Shown here: one piece after another, positions 26,687-37,125 of the stretch | How positions within the stretch are numbered: the stretch's first letter is position 1 | Layout: every line of letters begins with the position of its first letter | Origin: Xanthobacter autotrophicus | Lineage (GTDB): Bacteria > Pseudomonadota > Alphaproteobacteria > Rhizobiales > Xanthobacteraceae | Assembly (NCBI RefSeq): GCF_005871085.1 | Contig: NZ_VAUP01000015.1 | Span: 558,001-622,000, forward strand | DNA: 64,000 nucleotides | Direction of reading: 5' to 3' | Program-made: the position numbers and the translations under genes | Notes under the pieces: generated by a model | What the model was told of the DNA's origin: nothing | The model's database searches: none | Seen by the model: only the letters and a program-made list of their open reading frames with translations

Positions 26687-29600
26687 GGCGCCACGCCCGG
26701 CGGCGTGATGGCGAGGCCGTCCGGCGCGGGCGCACGGCCACGGCGCCGGTCGAACCACAGGTAGATCACCGGCGTGGTGAACAGCGTCAGAAGCTGGCTG
26801 AGCAGCAGGCCGCCGACGATGGAGACGCCGAGCGGATGGCGCAGCTCCGAGCCGACGCCGGTGCCCACCATCAGCGGCAGGGCGCCGAGGATGGCGGCGA
26901 GCGTCGTCATCAGGATCGGCCGGAAGCGCAGCAGGCAGGCGGCGCGGATGGCCGCCTCGGCCGTCATGCCCTCGCGGCGCTGCGCATCCAGGGCGAAGTC
27001 GATCATCATGATCGCGTTCTTCTTGACGATGCCGATAAGCAGGATGAGCCCGATGATGGCGATGATGGTCAGTTCCTCGCCGGCCATCATCAGGGCGATC
27101 AGCGCGCCGATGCCAGCGGACGGCAAAGTGGAGAGGATCGTCAGCGGGTGGACGAAGCTCTCGTAGAGCACGCCGAGCACAATGTAGACGGTGACCAGCG
27201 CCGCCAGCACCAGCAGCAGCTGGTTGGCGAGCGACGCCTCGAACGCCCGGGCCGCCCCCTGGAAGCTCGCCACGATGCTCGCCGGCATCCCCATGTCTGC
27301 GGTGGTCTCGCGGATCGCGGCGATGGCCTCGCCGAGGGAAGCGCCCGGCGCGAGGTTGAAGGAGATGGTCGTGGCCGGGAACTGGCCGAGATGGGAGACC
27401 AGGAGCGGGGCGGTCTCCACATGGGTGGTGGTGAGCACGGACAGCGGCACCTGAGTGCCCGAGGCGGACGGAAGATAGAGGGAGGACAGCGCCTCAAGCG
27501 AGGTCTTCAGCGTCGGGTCCGCCTCCAAAATCACCCGCTGCTGGCTCGACGTGGTGAAGATGGTGGAGACGATGCGCTGGCCGAAGGCGTCATAGAGCGC
27601 ATTGTCGATGGTGGCGGGGGTGATGCCGAAGCGGGCGGCGCGGTCGCGGTCGATGTCGAGCCGCACCGACAGGCCGGTCTGCGACAGGTCGCTCGCCACG
27701 TCGGCGAGCTGCGGCAGGCTGGCGAGCCGGGCAAGCAGCTTGGGCGTCCATTCCGCCAGCTCCACCCCGTTGGCGTCCTGCAGCACGAATTGATACTGGG
27801 TGCGGCTCACGCCGCCGTCGATGGTGAGGTCCTGCACCGGCTGGAGGAACAGCTCCATGCCCGGCACCACGGCGGCGGCATGCTTCAGCCGGGCGATGAC
27901 GGTATCCACCGAGGACGAGCGCACCGCGTGCGGCTTCAGGTTGATGAGCATGCGGCCGATGTTCGGCGTGGTATTGGCGCCGTCCACGCCGATGAAGGAG
28001 GACAGGCTCTCCACATCGCGGTCGGCGAGGACGATGCGGGCGACCTCCCGTTGCAGGTCCCCCATCCGCGCGAACGAGACCGACTGGGAGGCCTGCGTCA
28101 TGGCCTGGATGACGCCGGTGTCCTGCTGGGGAAAGAACCCCTTGGGAATGATCACGTAGAGATAGCCGGTGAGAACCACCGTGCCGAAGAAAACCGCCAG
28201 CGTCAGGCCCTGGCGGGCCAGCACCACGTCCAGCGCGCGGGCATAGGCGCGGATGATACCATCGAAGAAGGTGCGGCTCGCCCGCTGGAAGCGGTTTTCG
28301 TGGGCCTCCGCATAAGGCCGCAGCAGCTTGGCGCAGGCCATGGGCACGAGGGTGAGCGACACCACCCCAGACACCAGTATGGTGGTGGACAGTGTGACCG
28401 CGAACTCGCGGAACAGCCGCCCCACCACATCGCTCATGAACAGGAGCGGGATCATCACCGCGATCAGCGACACCGTGAGGGAGATGATGGTGAAGCCGAT
28501 CTGCTCCGATCCCTTCAGCGCCGCCTGAAGCGGGCTTTCGCCCTCCTCGATGTAGCGGGTGATGTTCTCGATCACCACGATGGCGTCGTCCACCACGAAG
28601 CCGGTGGCGATGGTCAGCGCCATCAGGGTCAGATTGTTGAGGCTGTAGCCGAACAGGTACATCACCCCCAGCGTGCCCACCAGCGAAAGCGGCACCGACA
28701 GGCTGGGGATCAAGGTCGCCCGCGCGCTGCGCAGGAAGGCGAAGATGACGAGGATCACCAGCATGACGGCCAGCGCCAGCTCGTAGCCCACGTCGCGCAC
28801 CGAGGCGCGGATGGTGGTGGTGCGGTCGGTCAGCACCGCCACGTCGATCTCGGCGGGAAGGGCGGCCTGAAGCTGCGGCAGCAGCGCCTTCACCCGGTCC
28901 ACCACATTGATGACATTGGCGCCGGGCTGGCGCTGGATGTTGAGGATGATGGCCGGGGCATCGTTCATCCAGCCGGCGAGCTTGTCGTTCTCGACCCCGT
29001 CCACCACGGTCGCGACCTCGCGCAGCCGCACCGCCGCGCCGTTGCGATAGGCGACGATGACATCCTCGTACTGCGCGGCGCTCTGGAGCTGGTCATTGGC
29101 GTTTATGGTTGAAGCGCGCGTCGGCCCGTCGAAGCCGCCCTTGGGCGTGTTGACGTTGGCGTTGCCGAGGGTGGAGCGCAGGTCGTCGAGGTTCAGCCCG
29201 TAGGCGGCAAGGCGCCGCGGGTCGGCCCGCACCCGCACCGCCGGCCGCTGTCCCCCGCTGATGCTGACGAGCCCGACGCCGGGCAGTTGCGAGATCTTCT
29301 GCGCCAGCCTGGTATCGGCCAGCGCCTGGATTTCCCGCAGGTTCATGGTTTTCGAGGTCAGGGCCAGCGTCAGCACCGGGGCGTCGGCGGGATTGACCTT
29401 GGCGTAGATGGGCGGGGCCGGAAGATCGGACGGCAGGAGATTTCCCGCCGCGTTCAGCGCCGCCTGAACCTGCTGCTCGGCCACATCCAGCGGCACGGCA
29501 AGGTTGAACTGGAGCGTGATCATGGAGGCGCCGGCCGAACTGGTCGAGGCCATCTGCGCGAGGTTGGGAATCTGCCCCAGCTGTACCTCCAGCGGCGCGG

Positions 29601-29790
29601 TGACGGACGAGGTCATCACGTCCGGGCTGGCGCCGGGATAGAAGGTCTGCACCTGGATGGTGGGGTAATCCACCTGCGGCAGGGCGGACACCGGCAGGAA
29701 CAGCAGCGCGATGGCGCCCGAAAGCAGGATCGCCACCATCGCCAGCGTGGTGGCCACCGGCCGCAGGATGAACGGGCGCGACGGGTTCAT
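26683..29790 (-). CDS. mdtB: RND multidrug efflux permease, MdtB-like
   Basis: 1035-aa RND permease, the usual length. It begins [23 protein letters not shown], with [17 protein letters not shown] after the first helix, as in MdtB. TM4 carries [16 protein letters not shown], with the conserved acidic pair for proton transfer. Two periplasmic porter/docking regions are present with no insertion, unlike the downstream MdtC-like protein. It overlaps mdtA upstream and mdtC downstream by ATGA, so the three proteins are translationally coupled. Substrates of E. coli MdtABC include bile salts and novobiocin; here they are unknown. Confidence 0.93.
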   Translation of the reverse strand: MNPSRPFILRPVATTLAMVAILLSGAIALLFLPVSALPQVDYPTIQVQTFYPGASPDVMTSSVTAPLEVQLGQIPNLAQMASTSSAGASMITLQFNLAVPLDVAEQQVQAALNAAGNLLPSDLPAPPIYAKVNPADAPVLTLALTSKTMNLREIQALADTRLAQKISQLPGVGLVSISGGQRPAVRVRADPRRLAAYGLNLDDLRSTLGNANVNTPKGGFDGPTRASTINANDQLQSAAQYEDVIVAYRNGAAVRLREVATVVDGVENDKLAGWMNDAPAIILNIQRQPGANVINVVDRVKALLPQLQAALPAEIDVAVLTDRTTTIRASVRDVGYELALAVMLVILVIFAFLRSARATLIPSLSVPLSLVGTLGVMYLFGYSLNNLTLMALTIATGFVVDDAIVVIENITRYIEEGESPLQAALKGSEQIGFTIISLTVSLIAVMIPLLFMSDVVGRLFREFAVTLSTTILVSGVVSLTLVPMACAKLLRPYAEAHENRFQRASRTFFDGIIRAYARALDVVLARQGLTLAVFFGTVVLTGYLYVIIPKGFFPQQDTGVIQAMTQASQSVSFARMGDLQREVARIVLADRDVESLSSFIGVDGANTTPNIGRMLINLKPHAVRSSSVDTVIARLKHAAAVVPGMELFLQPVQDLTIDGGVSRTQYQFVLQDANGVELAEWTPKLLARLASLPQLADVASDLSQTGLSVRLDIDRDRAARFGITPATIDNALYDAFGQRIVSTIFTTSSQQRVILEADPTLKTSLEALSSLYLPSASGTQVPLSVLTTTHVETAPLLVSHLGQFPATTISFNLAPGASLGEAIAAIRETTADMGMPASIVASFQGAARAFEASLANQLLLVLAALVTVYIVLGVLYESFVHPLTILSTLPSAGIGALIALMMAGEELTIIAIIGLILLIGIVKKNAIMMIDFALDAQRREGMTAEAAIRAACLLRFRPILMTTLAAILGALPLMVGTGVGSELRHPLGVSIVGGLLLSQLLTLFTTPVIYLWFDRRRGRAPAPDGLAITPPGVAP

Positions 29791-31070
29791 TGCGCGGCCG
29801 CGCGATCCGGCTGGCGGCCCTGATGTGCCCCCGGTTGACCACTTGGCCGCGCTGGCGACCCGCCGGTCGCGGGCGGTGTTCGGGTCGCACCCGGTCGCAC
29901 CGTCGCATGGGCCCCGTCGCGCAGCCGGTCGGCCCCCTCCACAACGATCGGGTCGCCGGGGGCGAGGCCGGAGAGGATCTCTACCTTCTCGCCCGTGGTG
30001 ACGCCGAGGGTGACGGGCCGAACCGACACCGTCTGGTCTGCATTGAGCAGATAGGCGAAGGTGCCCGGCACACCGCGCTGGATCCCCGATGTCGGGGCGA
30101 TGGCGACGCCCGCATGGGTGTCCACATCCAGCGTCACGTTGACGAACTGGTTCGGGTAGAGCCGCTGGTCCTCATTGGGGAAGCTGGCGCGCAGCTTGAT
30201 GGTGCCCGTGGTCTGGTCGATCTGGCTGTCGAAGGTCTCCAGCACCCCTTCGGCGATCCGGTTCTGGCCGGTACGGTCGAAGGCATGCACCGCGAGTTTC
30301 GCACCGGCCTTGAGGCGCTGCGAAATCTCCGCCAGGCGGTCCTCCGGCACGGAAAACACTACGCTGATGGGCTGGAGCTGGGTGAGCACCGTGATGCCGC
30401 TGGTGTCGCCGGGCGTGACGTAATTGCCCTGGTCCACGAGGCGCAATCCGGCCCGCCCGTCCACCGGGGCGCGGATCTGGGTGAAATCGAGGTTGATCGA
30501 GGCGGTCTGGACCTGTGCCTTGTCCGCCTCGATGGTCGCCGTGTACTGCGCCACAAGGGCCTTCTGGGTGTCGAGGGTCTGGCGCGGCACCGCGTTCTGG
30601 GCGGAGAGGCCCTGATAGCGCTGGAGATCGACCTTGGCTCCCTCCAGCAGGGCCTGGTCGCGATCCACCTGGGCCTTGGCCTGGTCAAGGGTGGCCTGGA
30701 ACGGGCGCGGATCGATCAGGGCGATGAGATCCCCGCGCTTGACGCTCTGGCCCTCCTTGAAGTTCACGCTCAGCAGTTGCCCGCTGACCTGCGGTCGCAC
30801 CGTCACGGTGGAAGTCGAGGTCACCGTGCCGAGCGCCTGAACGGTGACCGTGATGTCACCGCGCTCCACCGTCCCCACGGAAACGCTGGCCTGCTGTGGA
30901 GGCATCCGGCCCCCCGGACCTGCCGGCGCGGAGCCCGCCCCGCGCCAATACAGGGCGCCGAGGCCACCGAGGGCCGCCAGCGCAACGACGGTGAGAATCA
31001 CAGTTGAACGCCAGCTGCGACGTACGGCTGCCGGAGGCGATTCGGCACGGCCGGATACCTGTTTGTCCAT
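29787..31070 (-). CDS. mdtA: RND efflux periplasmic adaptor (membrane fusion protein), MdtA-like
   Basis: 427-aa membrane-fusion protein. An uncleaved N-terminal anchor (about residues 22-42) is followed by a Gly/Pro spacer, the lipoyl half-motif ([32 protein letters not shown]), and an alpha-helical hairpin ([20 protein letters not shown]). Then come the beta-barrel ([15 protein letters not shown]) and membrane-proximal domains. The Gln/Pro-rich C terminus (about 390-427) is long. It links MdtB/MdtC to the NodT channel. ATG 31070 (MDKQVSGR) is chosen because the basic segment and anchor follow directly; the frame is open upstream without conserved features. No regulator gene adjoins the operon. 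Confidence 0.9.
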   Translation of the reverse strand: MDKQVSGRAESPPAAVRRSWRSTVILTVVALAALGGLGALYWRGAGSAPAGPGGRMPPQQASVSVGTVERGDITVTVQALGTVTSTSTVTVRPQVSGQLLSVNFKEGQSVKRGDLIALIDPRPFQATLDQAKAQVDRDQALLEGAKVDLQRYQGLSAQNAVPRQTLDTQKALVAQYTATIEADKAQVQTASINLDFTQIRAPVDGRAGLRLVDQGNYVTPGDTSGITVLTQLQPISVVFSVPEDRLAEISQRLKAGAKLAVHAFDRTGQNRIAEGVLETFDSQIDQTTGTIKLRASFPNEDQRLYPNQFVNVTLDVDTHAGVAIAPTSGIQRGVPGTFAYLLNADQTVSVRPVTLGVTTGEKVEILSGLAPGDPIVVEGADRLRDGAHATVRPGATRTPPATGGSPARPSGQPGAHQGRQPDRAAAQ

Positions 31071-31307
31071 TGAGCCGGCGTCTCCCGACAGAACCTTCTC
31101 GCTCCTGAACCGGCAGCATGCCGGCCCACCGGACCCCTCCCCGCCGTTCGCCCCTGTTGAAAATGCGGCGAGGATCGGCCCGAGCGGGGGCATCGTTACC
31201 GGCGCCTGTGGCTGAAATAAAGCCTGCGCCGCCCGATCCGGAGCTGTTCGTCCGGTGCGCCCGTTCGGCTTTCCGCCGCCGCTTGCATCGGACGCAGCAG
31301 CAGCCGC

Positions 31308-32087
31308 TCACACCTTGGTGCGGAACGGGGTGAAGTCCGTGCCCACGTCATACACGTCGATGCCCTCGCGGCGCTTCATGAAGCCGACGATTCTGTAGGT
31401 CACCGGGGTCAGGATCGCCTCCCAGCCGACCTTCATCAGGTAGTTGGAGATCATCACCATCACTACCAGATGGGTCTCCCACACCCCGAGGAAGGCGAGA
31501 GGGTAGAAGATGAGGCTGTCCACCGCCTGCCCCACCACCGTCGAGCCGATGGTGCGGGTCCACAGGTGCCGGCCGCCGGTGAGGATCTTCATCCACGCCA
31601 TCACATAGGCGTTGGCGAACTCGCCGCACCAGAAGGCGAGGATGGAGGCGGCAAAGATGCGCGGAGTCTGGCCGAACACCGTTGTCAGGGCTTCCTGCGC
31701 CGGCCAGCCGGGAGCCGGCGGCATGGCCACCACGGCCGCCGCCATGGCCGCCGCATAGACCGAGGCGAAGAAGCCCACCCACACCACGCGCCGCGCCCGG
31801 GCATAGCCATAGACCTCGGTGAGCACGTCGCCGAGCACGTAGGACAGCGGAAAGAACAGCACAGCCGAGCCGAAGATGACCGGCCCGACCCACGGCACCT
31901 GAACCACCGAAACCTTGGCGGCGCCGATGAGGTTGGAGCAGATGAGGATGACCGCAAAGGCCACCATGCAATAATCGTAATAGCGCAGGCGCGCCCCTTC
32001 GAGGGAACGCGCCTCCACGGCGCGGATGCCGGCGGGCTCATCCACGCCGGCGACTCCTGATAAGGCCTTGTCCAATTGGGATTTCAC
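31308..32087 (-). CDS. queuosine precursor transporter (YhhQ/VUT family)
   Basis: ~259-aa integral membrane protein of the YhhQ/VUT family, which brings in 7-cyano- or 7-aminomethyl-7-deazaguanine for queuosine synthesis. Six hydrophobic segments are visible. Motifs typical of the family are ILICSNLIGAAKV, LFFPLSYVLGDVLTEVYGYARAR and QAVDSLIFYPLAFLGVW. GTG 32087 follows a GAGG ribosome site; ATGs at 32153 and 32165 would give longer forms with no conserved residues. The gene stands alone between the mdt operon and the RNA methyltransferase pair; no other queuosine gene is in the window. Confidence 0.85.
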   Translation of the reverse strand: MKSQLDKALSGVAGVDEPAGIRAVEARSLEGARLRYYDYCMVAFAVILICSNLIGAAKVSVVQVPWVGPVIFGSAVLFFPLSYVLGDVLTEVYGYARARRVVWVGFFASVYAAAMAAAVVAMPPAPGWPAQEALTTVFGQTPRIFAASILAFWCGEFANAYVMAWMKILTGGRHLWTRTIGSTVVGQAVDSLIFYPLAFLGVWETHLVVMVMISNYLMKVGWEAILTPVTYRIVGFMKRREGIDVYDVGTDFTPFRTKV

Positions 32088-32218
32088 GGGGCAGCCTCGA
32101 AAACGGTCGGGCCGGCCCGCAGGGCCATCGAGCCCCGGCGGGTCCAGCACCATGCTGCACCGCATTAAACCGCAGAACCGGTGCCGCGCCTAGCTTTCGC
32201 AGCGGCGGAATGGCCCGC

Positions 32219-33445
32219 TCAGCCGCGATCGAAGGTGGCCACCAACTCCACATGGGGCGAATAGCGGAACTGGTCCACGGGCGTCACCGCGCCGAGCCGG
32301 AAGCCGCCGGCGACCAAGAGACGCGCATCCCGCGCGAAGGTGGCCACGTTGCACGAGACATAGACCACGCGGGCAAGCTTCGCCTGCGCCAGCTCCCGCG
32401 CCTGCGTCTCCGCGCCCTGGCGGGGCGGATCGATCACCACCGCGTCGAAGGCGCCAAGCTCGGCGGCCATGAGGGGGCGGCGAAACAGGTCCCGCGCCTC
32501 CCCGTCCACGGCCTTGAGGCCCGAGGTGGCGCGCGACGCCTTGGTCAGCGCCGCGAGCGCGCCGGCATGGCTCTCGGCCGCGAACACCCGGGCATTTTCC
32601 GCAAGCCGCAGGGCGAAGGTGCCGGCGCCGGCGAACAGGTCGGCCACCTTGCGGGCGCCCTGGGTGGCGGTCAGCACGGCATCGGCCAGCACGCGCTCGC
32701 CCTCGGCGGTGGCCTGGAGGAAGGCGGCGGGCGGCAGTTCCACCTTGGCCCGGCCCATGGACAGGATCGGCGCCACCCGCTGGAGCACCAACTCCCCGTG
32801 GCGCGTCAGGCGGGCGAGGCCGAAGCGCTCGGCCATGGCCGCCACCTCCGCAAGCAGGGCCGGCGGCAGAGGGCCGGAGCCGCGCACATCCATGTCGAGC
32901 CCGGTGTCGGTGGCCACCACCTGCAGGTCCAGCGGCTTCTTCAGCGGCGCGAGGGCCGCCGCCACCGCCCGCGCGGCCGGCAAGGCCATATCGAGGCTGG
33001 GCGCCAGCACCGGGCAGGCTTCCAGCGCCACCATGGCGTGGGACTTGCGCTCGGCGAACCCCACCACCGTGCGCGCGCCCAGCTGGCGGGCATGGAAGAT
33101 GACGCGCCGCCGGCCGGCGCCGTGGGCATCCACCAGCGGGCGAACCTCCGCCTCGATGCTCTCCCGCGCCAGCGCCTCCACCACCAGAGCCCGCTTCCAG
33201 GCGAAGTAGGGCTCAAGCTGCCAGTGCTGGAGCAGGCAGCCCCCGCAGGTTCCAAAGTGGGGGCAGAAGGGCTCCGTCCGCTCCGGGCTTGGTGCCAGGA
33301 TGGCGTCCACCGCAAGGCGGTCCTTGTCGATGTGCCCGCGCACGCGCTCGCCGGCCAGCGTAAAGGGGGCAAACAGGGGGCCGTCGGGACCCTGGGCGAG
33401 GCCATCACCCTGGGCGCCCATGCCGGTAATCAGAAATTCAGTCAC
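32219..33445 (-). CDS. TrmA/RlmD-family 23S rRNA or tRNA (uracil-5-)-methyltransferase
   Basis: 408-aa SAM-dependent RNA methyltransferase that makes 5-methyluridine. Cysteines for a [4Fe-4S] cluster lie near residue 65 (FCPHFGTCGGC). The SAM-binding LFAGAGTFAL comes next, then VIDPPRQGAE, and the catalytic cysteine in YVSCNVATFARD. An N-terminal TRAM-like segment (about 1-50) is present. Whether it acts on rRNA or tRNA cannot be told from sequence. The GTG start at 33445 overlaps the stop of the upstream tlyA gene (GTGA) and has a GAGAGCGG ribosome site, so the two RNA methyltransferases are coupled. Confidence 0.88.
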   Translation of the reverse strand: MTEFLITGMGAQGDGLAQGPDGPLFAPFTLAGERVRGHIDKDRLAVDAILAPSPERTEPFCPHFGTCGGCLLQHWQLEPYFAWKRALVVEALARESIEAEVRPLVDAHGAGRRRVIFHARQLGARTVVGFAERKSHAMVALEACPVLAPSLDMALPAARAVAAALAPLKKPLDLQVVATDTGLDMDVRGSGPLPPALLAEVAAMAERFGLARLTRHGELVLQRVAPILSMGRAKVELPPAAFLQATAEGERVLADAVLTATQGARKVADLFAGAGTFALRLAENARVFAAESHAGALAALTKASRATSGLKAVDGEARDLFRRPLMAAELGAFDAVVIDPPRQGAETQARELAQAKLARVVYVSCNVATFARDARLLVAGGFRLGAVTPVDQFRYSPHVELVATFDRG

Positions 33446-34242
33446 AACCCACCGCTCTCCCGGACTGCACCCACCAGAAACTCGCGATTGCCGTCTCCCC
33501 CCTCGATGGGGGACGGAACACGGCCGAGGAGACGCCAGCCCAGCGCCGCGATCTCCCCTTCCACACGGGTGCAGCACACCTCATGAACGGCGGCATCGCG
33601 CACCACGCCCTTGCGGACGGCGGCGCGGCCCGCCTCGAACTGCGGTTTCACCAGCGCCACCAGATGCGCTTCTTTCCCCGCAAAGGCGAGCGCCGCCGGC
33701 AAAACCAAGGCGAGCGAGATGAAGCTCACGTCCACCACCACCAGGTCGACGGGCTCGGGGATGGCATCACGGCCGAGGGCGCGGATGTCGGTGCCCTCCA
33801 TCACTTGCACTTCCGGCCGAGTGGCGAGGCGGGGATGGAACTGGTCCCGCCCCACGTCCACCGCATAGACCCGCCGCGCGCCCCGACGCAGCAGCACCTC
33901 GGTGAAGCCGCCGGTGGAGGCGCCCACGTCCAGCGCTACCTTGCCCGCCGGATCGATGTCGAAGGCGTCGAGCCCGGCCATGAGCTTGAGCGCGCCGCGG
34001 GACACGAAATCGTGAACATCCGCCGCCTCGATCAGCGCATCTGCCGCCACCTCGGCAGAGGGCTTCGACACCACGACGCCATCCACCCGCACCAGGCCCG
34101 CTGCCAGCGCCGCCTGCGCGCGGGCGCGGCTTTCGAACAGGCCGCGATCCACCAGCAGGCGGTCGATGCGCGTCCGCCGCGCCGCTCCGGAGGGGGACGC
34201 CGCGGGCATAACGTGGTGTGGATCGGGTTGGGTCTTCACCAT
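33442..34242 (-). CDS. tlyA: TlyA-family rRNA 2'-O-methyltransferase (S4 plus FtsJ domains)
   Basis: 266-aa protein. An S4 RNA-binding domain lies at about residues 25-85 (IDRLLVDRGLFESRARAQAAL). An FtsJ/RrmJ methyltransferase domain follows, with the SAM motif LDVGASTGGFTEVLL and a VVVDVSFISL segment. In mycobacteria TlyA makes 2'-O-methylcytidine in 16S and 23S rRNA; many bacteria carry it under the older name hemolysin A. ATG 34242 is chosen (GGAAAAA just upstream); ATG 34209 is an alternative. The stop overlaps the next methyltransferase gene. The gene is divergent from the 34465 secreted-protein gene. Confidence 0.88.
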   Translation of the reverse strand: MVKTQPDPHHVMPAASPSGAARRTRIDRLLVDRGLFESRARAQAALAAGLVRVDGVVVSKPSAEVAADALIEAADVHDFVSRGALKLMAGLDAFDIDPAGKVALDVGASTGGFTEVLLRRGARRVYAVDVGRDQFHPRLATRPEVQVMEGTDIRALGRDAIPEPVDLVVVDVSFISLALVLPAALAFAGKEAHLVALVKPQFEAGRAAVRKGVVRDAAVHEVCCTRVEGEIAALGWRLLGRVPSPIEGGDGNREFLVGAVRESGGL

Positions 34243-34464
34243 TTTTTCCGTGCGGCGTCTTGCCCGAGGTCGCAGGCCGCCGGGGGCCGTGATATGCGAT
34301 GGCTCCGGGGGACGCAAACACCTGCCTTTTCGGAACCATCGGCACTGGACGGCTCCGCGGCGACGGGGATCAGGTGGGACGTCGGACGCGTTCCGGTCGG
34401 AACGGGCTCAATTCGCGTGTTTGAAGACGGCTTTTTCCCTCTGTTGGGCGAGGATCTCTGATCC

Positions 34465-35025
34465 ATGGGCGCATGGAATGTTTCGCGGATGGCGGTGGCG
34501 ACGGCGCTGGCGGTGATGCTTGCTTCCTTGACGGCGATGCCGGTGACGGCGGCGCCGAAGGACAAGGCCAAGACTGAAGCCAAGAAGCCGGATGCCAAGA
34601 AGCCTGAAGCCAAACCCGATCCGCGCGTATGGGTGCTCGCCAAGGCGGAGGACACTTATGTGCTGCGCTACGGCACGCCGCGTGCCCCAGATCCGGTGTT
34701 CGCCGTGGCCTGCCAGCCGGGGGCCCAGCTCATCCAGTTCACGGTCGAGGCGGCCTCGGGCAAGGTCAAGGCCGGGGATGGCGTTGCCCTGACCCTCGTG
34801 GCAGGAAAGCGGCGTCTGGAGCTGGCCGCCTCCGCCTTCCGGGCTGCAACCGAGGGACGCGTGGTGGTGGAAGCGGCGGTGTCGCTGGATGGCCGGGTGC
34901 TGGACCTGTTTACCGAGGGCGAGACGCTCATCGTGCGGATGCCCGGCGCCAGTGAGAGCTACCCCCTCGCCGGCGCCAAGGCCAAGCTCGCCGACTTCCG
35001 GAGAGTCTGCCTCACCGGCCGGTAA
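34465..35025 (+). CDS. secreted protein of unknown function (tandem copy 1)
   Basis: 186-aa protein with a Sec signal peptide (MAVATALAVMLASLTAMPVTAA, cleavage near residue 30) and a Lys/Ala-rich linker (residues 31-50). The mature domain begins RVWVLAKAEDTYVLRYGTP. It contains two Cys (in VACQPG and near the C-terminal RRVC) that could form a disulfide in the periplasm. The layout matches the next gene: W/T-x-H/A opening, an xFGxP/xYGTP turn, CxPG, then AGxxxxxL, and a Cys near the end. The two are probably diverged duplicates. Family and function not recognised. Confidence 0.75.
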   Translation: MGAWNVSRMAVATALAVMLASLTAMPVTAAPKDKAKTEAKKPDAKKPEAKPDPRVWVLAKAEDTYVLRYGTPRAPDPVFAVACQPGAQLIQFTVEAASGKVKAGDGVALTLVAGKRRLELAASAFRAATEGRVVVEAAVSLDGRVLDLFTEGETLIVRMPGASESYPLAGAKAKLADFRRVCLTGR

Positions 35026-35087
35026 CATAGTGGGGGCGAGGCTCGTGACAGCCAGCGCCCCTGCCCGTCCCTCTCCCGCCAGTTCAT

Positions 35088-35116
35088 GAAAACCGCATTA
35101 TAATTCAATGGTTTTC
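35088..35116. promoter_or_regulatory. inverted repeat around a TATAAT-like box before the second secreted-protein gene
   Basis: GAAAACC and GGTTTTC (7 bp each) flank 15 bases that include TATAAT at 35099-35104. It lies in the gap between the two paralogous genes, 117 bp before the second start. It could be a promoter with an overlapping operator; no convincing -35 box was found. Confidence 0.35.
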
Positions 35117-35232
35117 CTGGAGGGATTTACCGAGTTGCAAGGTTGCTCCCGCGACAGCTGACGGTGCACTGCGCCCATCTTCCTCTTTGCCGCGCAGCGG
35201 TTATGATCCGCGCCGCAACGAGGACCCCCGTC

Positions 35233-35703
35233 ATGTTTCGTCCCGCCCTGGCATTCGCAACTCTTCTCGCCCTGGCTGCGCCCGCAGCCGCGCAGCAGAA
35301 GATGACTTGGCATACGCAGGAGTCCGATGAAAGCGCCGCCCTGGTCTTCGGCGTGCCGGAGACGGATGAGGTGGCCATCTTCTTCCTGTGCAAGCCCGGC
35401 ACCCCCGGCCTCACTGTGCAGTCCATGATCGGCTCGAAGGGCCTCGAGAAGGACGCAGATACCCGTCTCATCCTCACCGCCGGTGGCACCAAGAAGAGCC
35501 TTGCCGGCAAGGGCATCGCCAATGAGGAAAGCGGCGCTGTGGACGTGGAGGCGCCGGCCCAGATCGCCGACCTCAAGGCCATCGCCAAGGCGGGCGGCAC
35601 CCTGACGATCGAGGTCAAGGGCGCCAAGCGCGGCGTGTCGCTCACCGGCATCGCCCCGGCTGCCGCCAAGTTCGAGGCGGCCTGCGCCAAGCCCAAGAGC
35701 TGA
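35233..35703 (+). CDS. secreted protein of unknown function (tandem copy 2)
   Basis: 156-aa protein starting MFRPALAFATLLALAAPAAA, a clean Sec signal peptide with an AxA cleavage site. ATG 35233 has GAGGA upstream. The mature part (MTWHTQESDESAALVFGVPETDE, then FLCKPGTPG) is all-beta-looking, with two Cys (CKPG and EAAC). It aligns in layout with the gene ending at 35025 and is probably a diverged duplicate. It converges with ureG, 22 bp from its stop. Not recognised as a named family. Confidence 0.78.
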   Translation: MFRPALAFATLLALAAPAAAQQKMTWHTQESDESAALVFGVPETDEVAIFFLCKPGTPGLTVQSMIGSKGLEKDADTRLILTAGGTKKSLAGKGIANEESGAVDVEAPAQIADLKAIAKAGGTLTIEVKGAKRGVSLTGIAPAAAKFEAACAKPKS

Positions 35704-35725
35704 TCACGGGCCGGGCGGGCGGCCC

Positions 35726-36357
<632 letters not shown>

Positions 36358-36361
<4 letters not shown>

Positions 36362-37125
36362 GAGCGGAAGAGCCTCGTATACTGGGTTTCGTGGCGGAAG
36401 CTGCCGAGATCGGCGCGGAAGGTGGCGCTGCCGAGATCGTCCAGCGTGAGCGCGGGGATTTCCAGCGCCAGCGCGTGAACCGTGGGCGCCAGCCGCGCCA
36501 CCACGCGGGTGCCTGCGGTCTGCCCGATGGGCGCGAGGCGCACGGCGGCGGACACGAGATTCTGCACCGTTGCGAGCAGGAAGGCCTCCAGCGTCGGCGC
36601 CAGCGGCAGGCCGTGGATGCCGGCCGCCAGTCCGACAGCCACGGGATAGGCCACTTCACCCACCAGCGCCGAGGCTGCCGCATCAAGGCCCGGCGCTGGC
36701 CAGGCCGCGCGCACGGCATCGAGAAAGGAGCGGCCCTGCTGGCAGGTCTCCAGCCGCAGCTCGGCGGACGAGGCGAGCGCCACGGCGAGGGCATTCACTT
36801 CCGCCAGCGCCGTCTCATCCCCGGCCACGGCAGCGCGATGAGCGTGGGCGGCGAGGATGGCGTCGGACCGCCCAAACCCCAGGGCCAGCAGATCACCCAG
36901 GAAGGCGCCGAGGCTGTCCTCGTTCTTTATGTCGCCAGCCTCCACCGCCCATTCCAAGGTGTGGGAATAGGCATAGGCCCCCACCGGAAAGGAGGGGGTG
37001 AGCCAGGCGAACAAAGGCAGGAGGCTGATGGGTGCAGCAGCATCGGCCTGCAGGCGCTCCCCCGCCCTCCCCGGCATGGCGGGGCGAGCGGGGGAAGAGG
37101 GATCGTCCGAACCGGACTCAGCCAT
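36358..37125 (-). CDS. ureF: urease accessory protein UreF
   Basis: 255-aa all-helical UreF, which with UreD and UreG forms the activation complex on the apo-urease. Diagnostic features are [25 protein letters not shown] near residue 35 and the C-terminal [15 protein letters not shown]. The start ATG lies inside the 3' end of ureE (8-nt overlap) and the stop overlaps ureG, so expression is coupled. Reading frames upstream of 37125 come from the His-rich end of ureE in another phase and are not part of the protein. Confidence 0.93.

Noticed and set aside
22670..29112. Several 500-760-codon plus-strand frames opposite the efflux genes
   Set aside because: His/Arg/Gly-rich shadows of nodT, mdtC and mdtB; the minus-strand proteins are well-known families.
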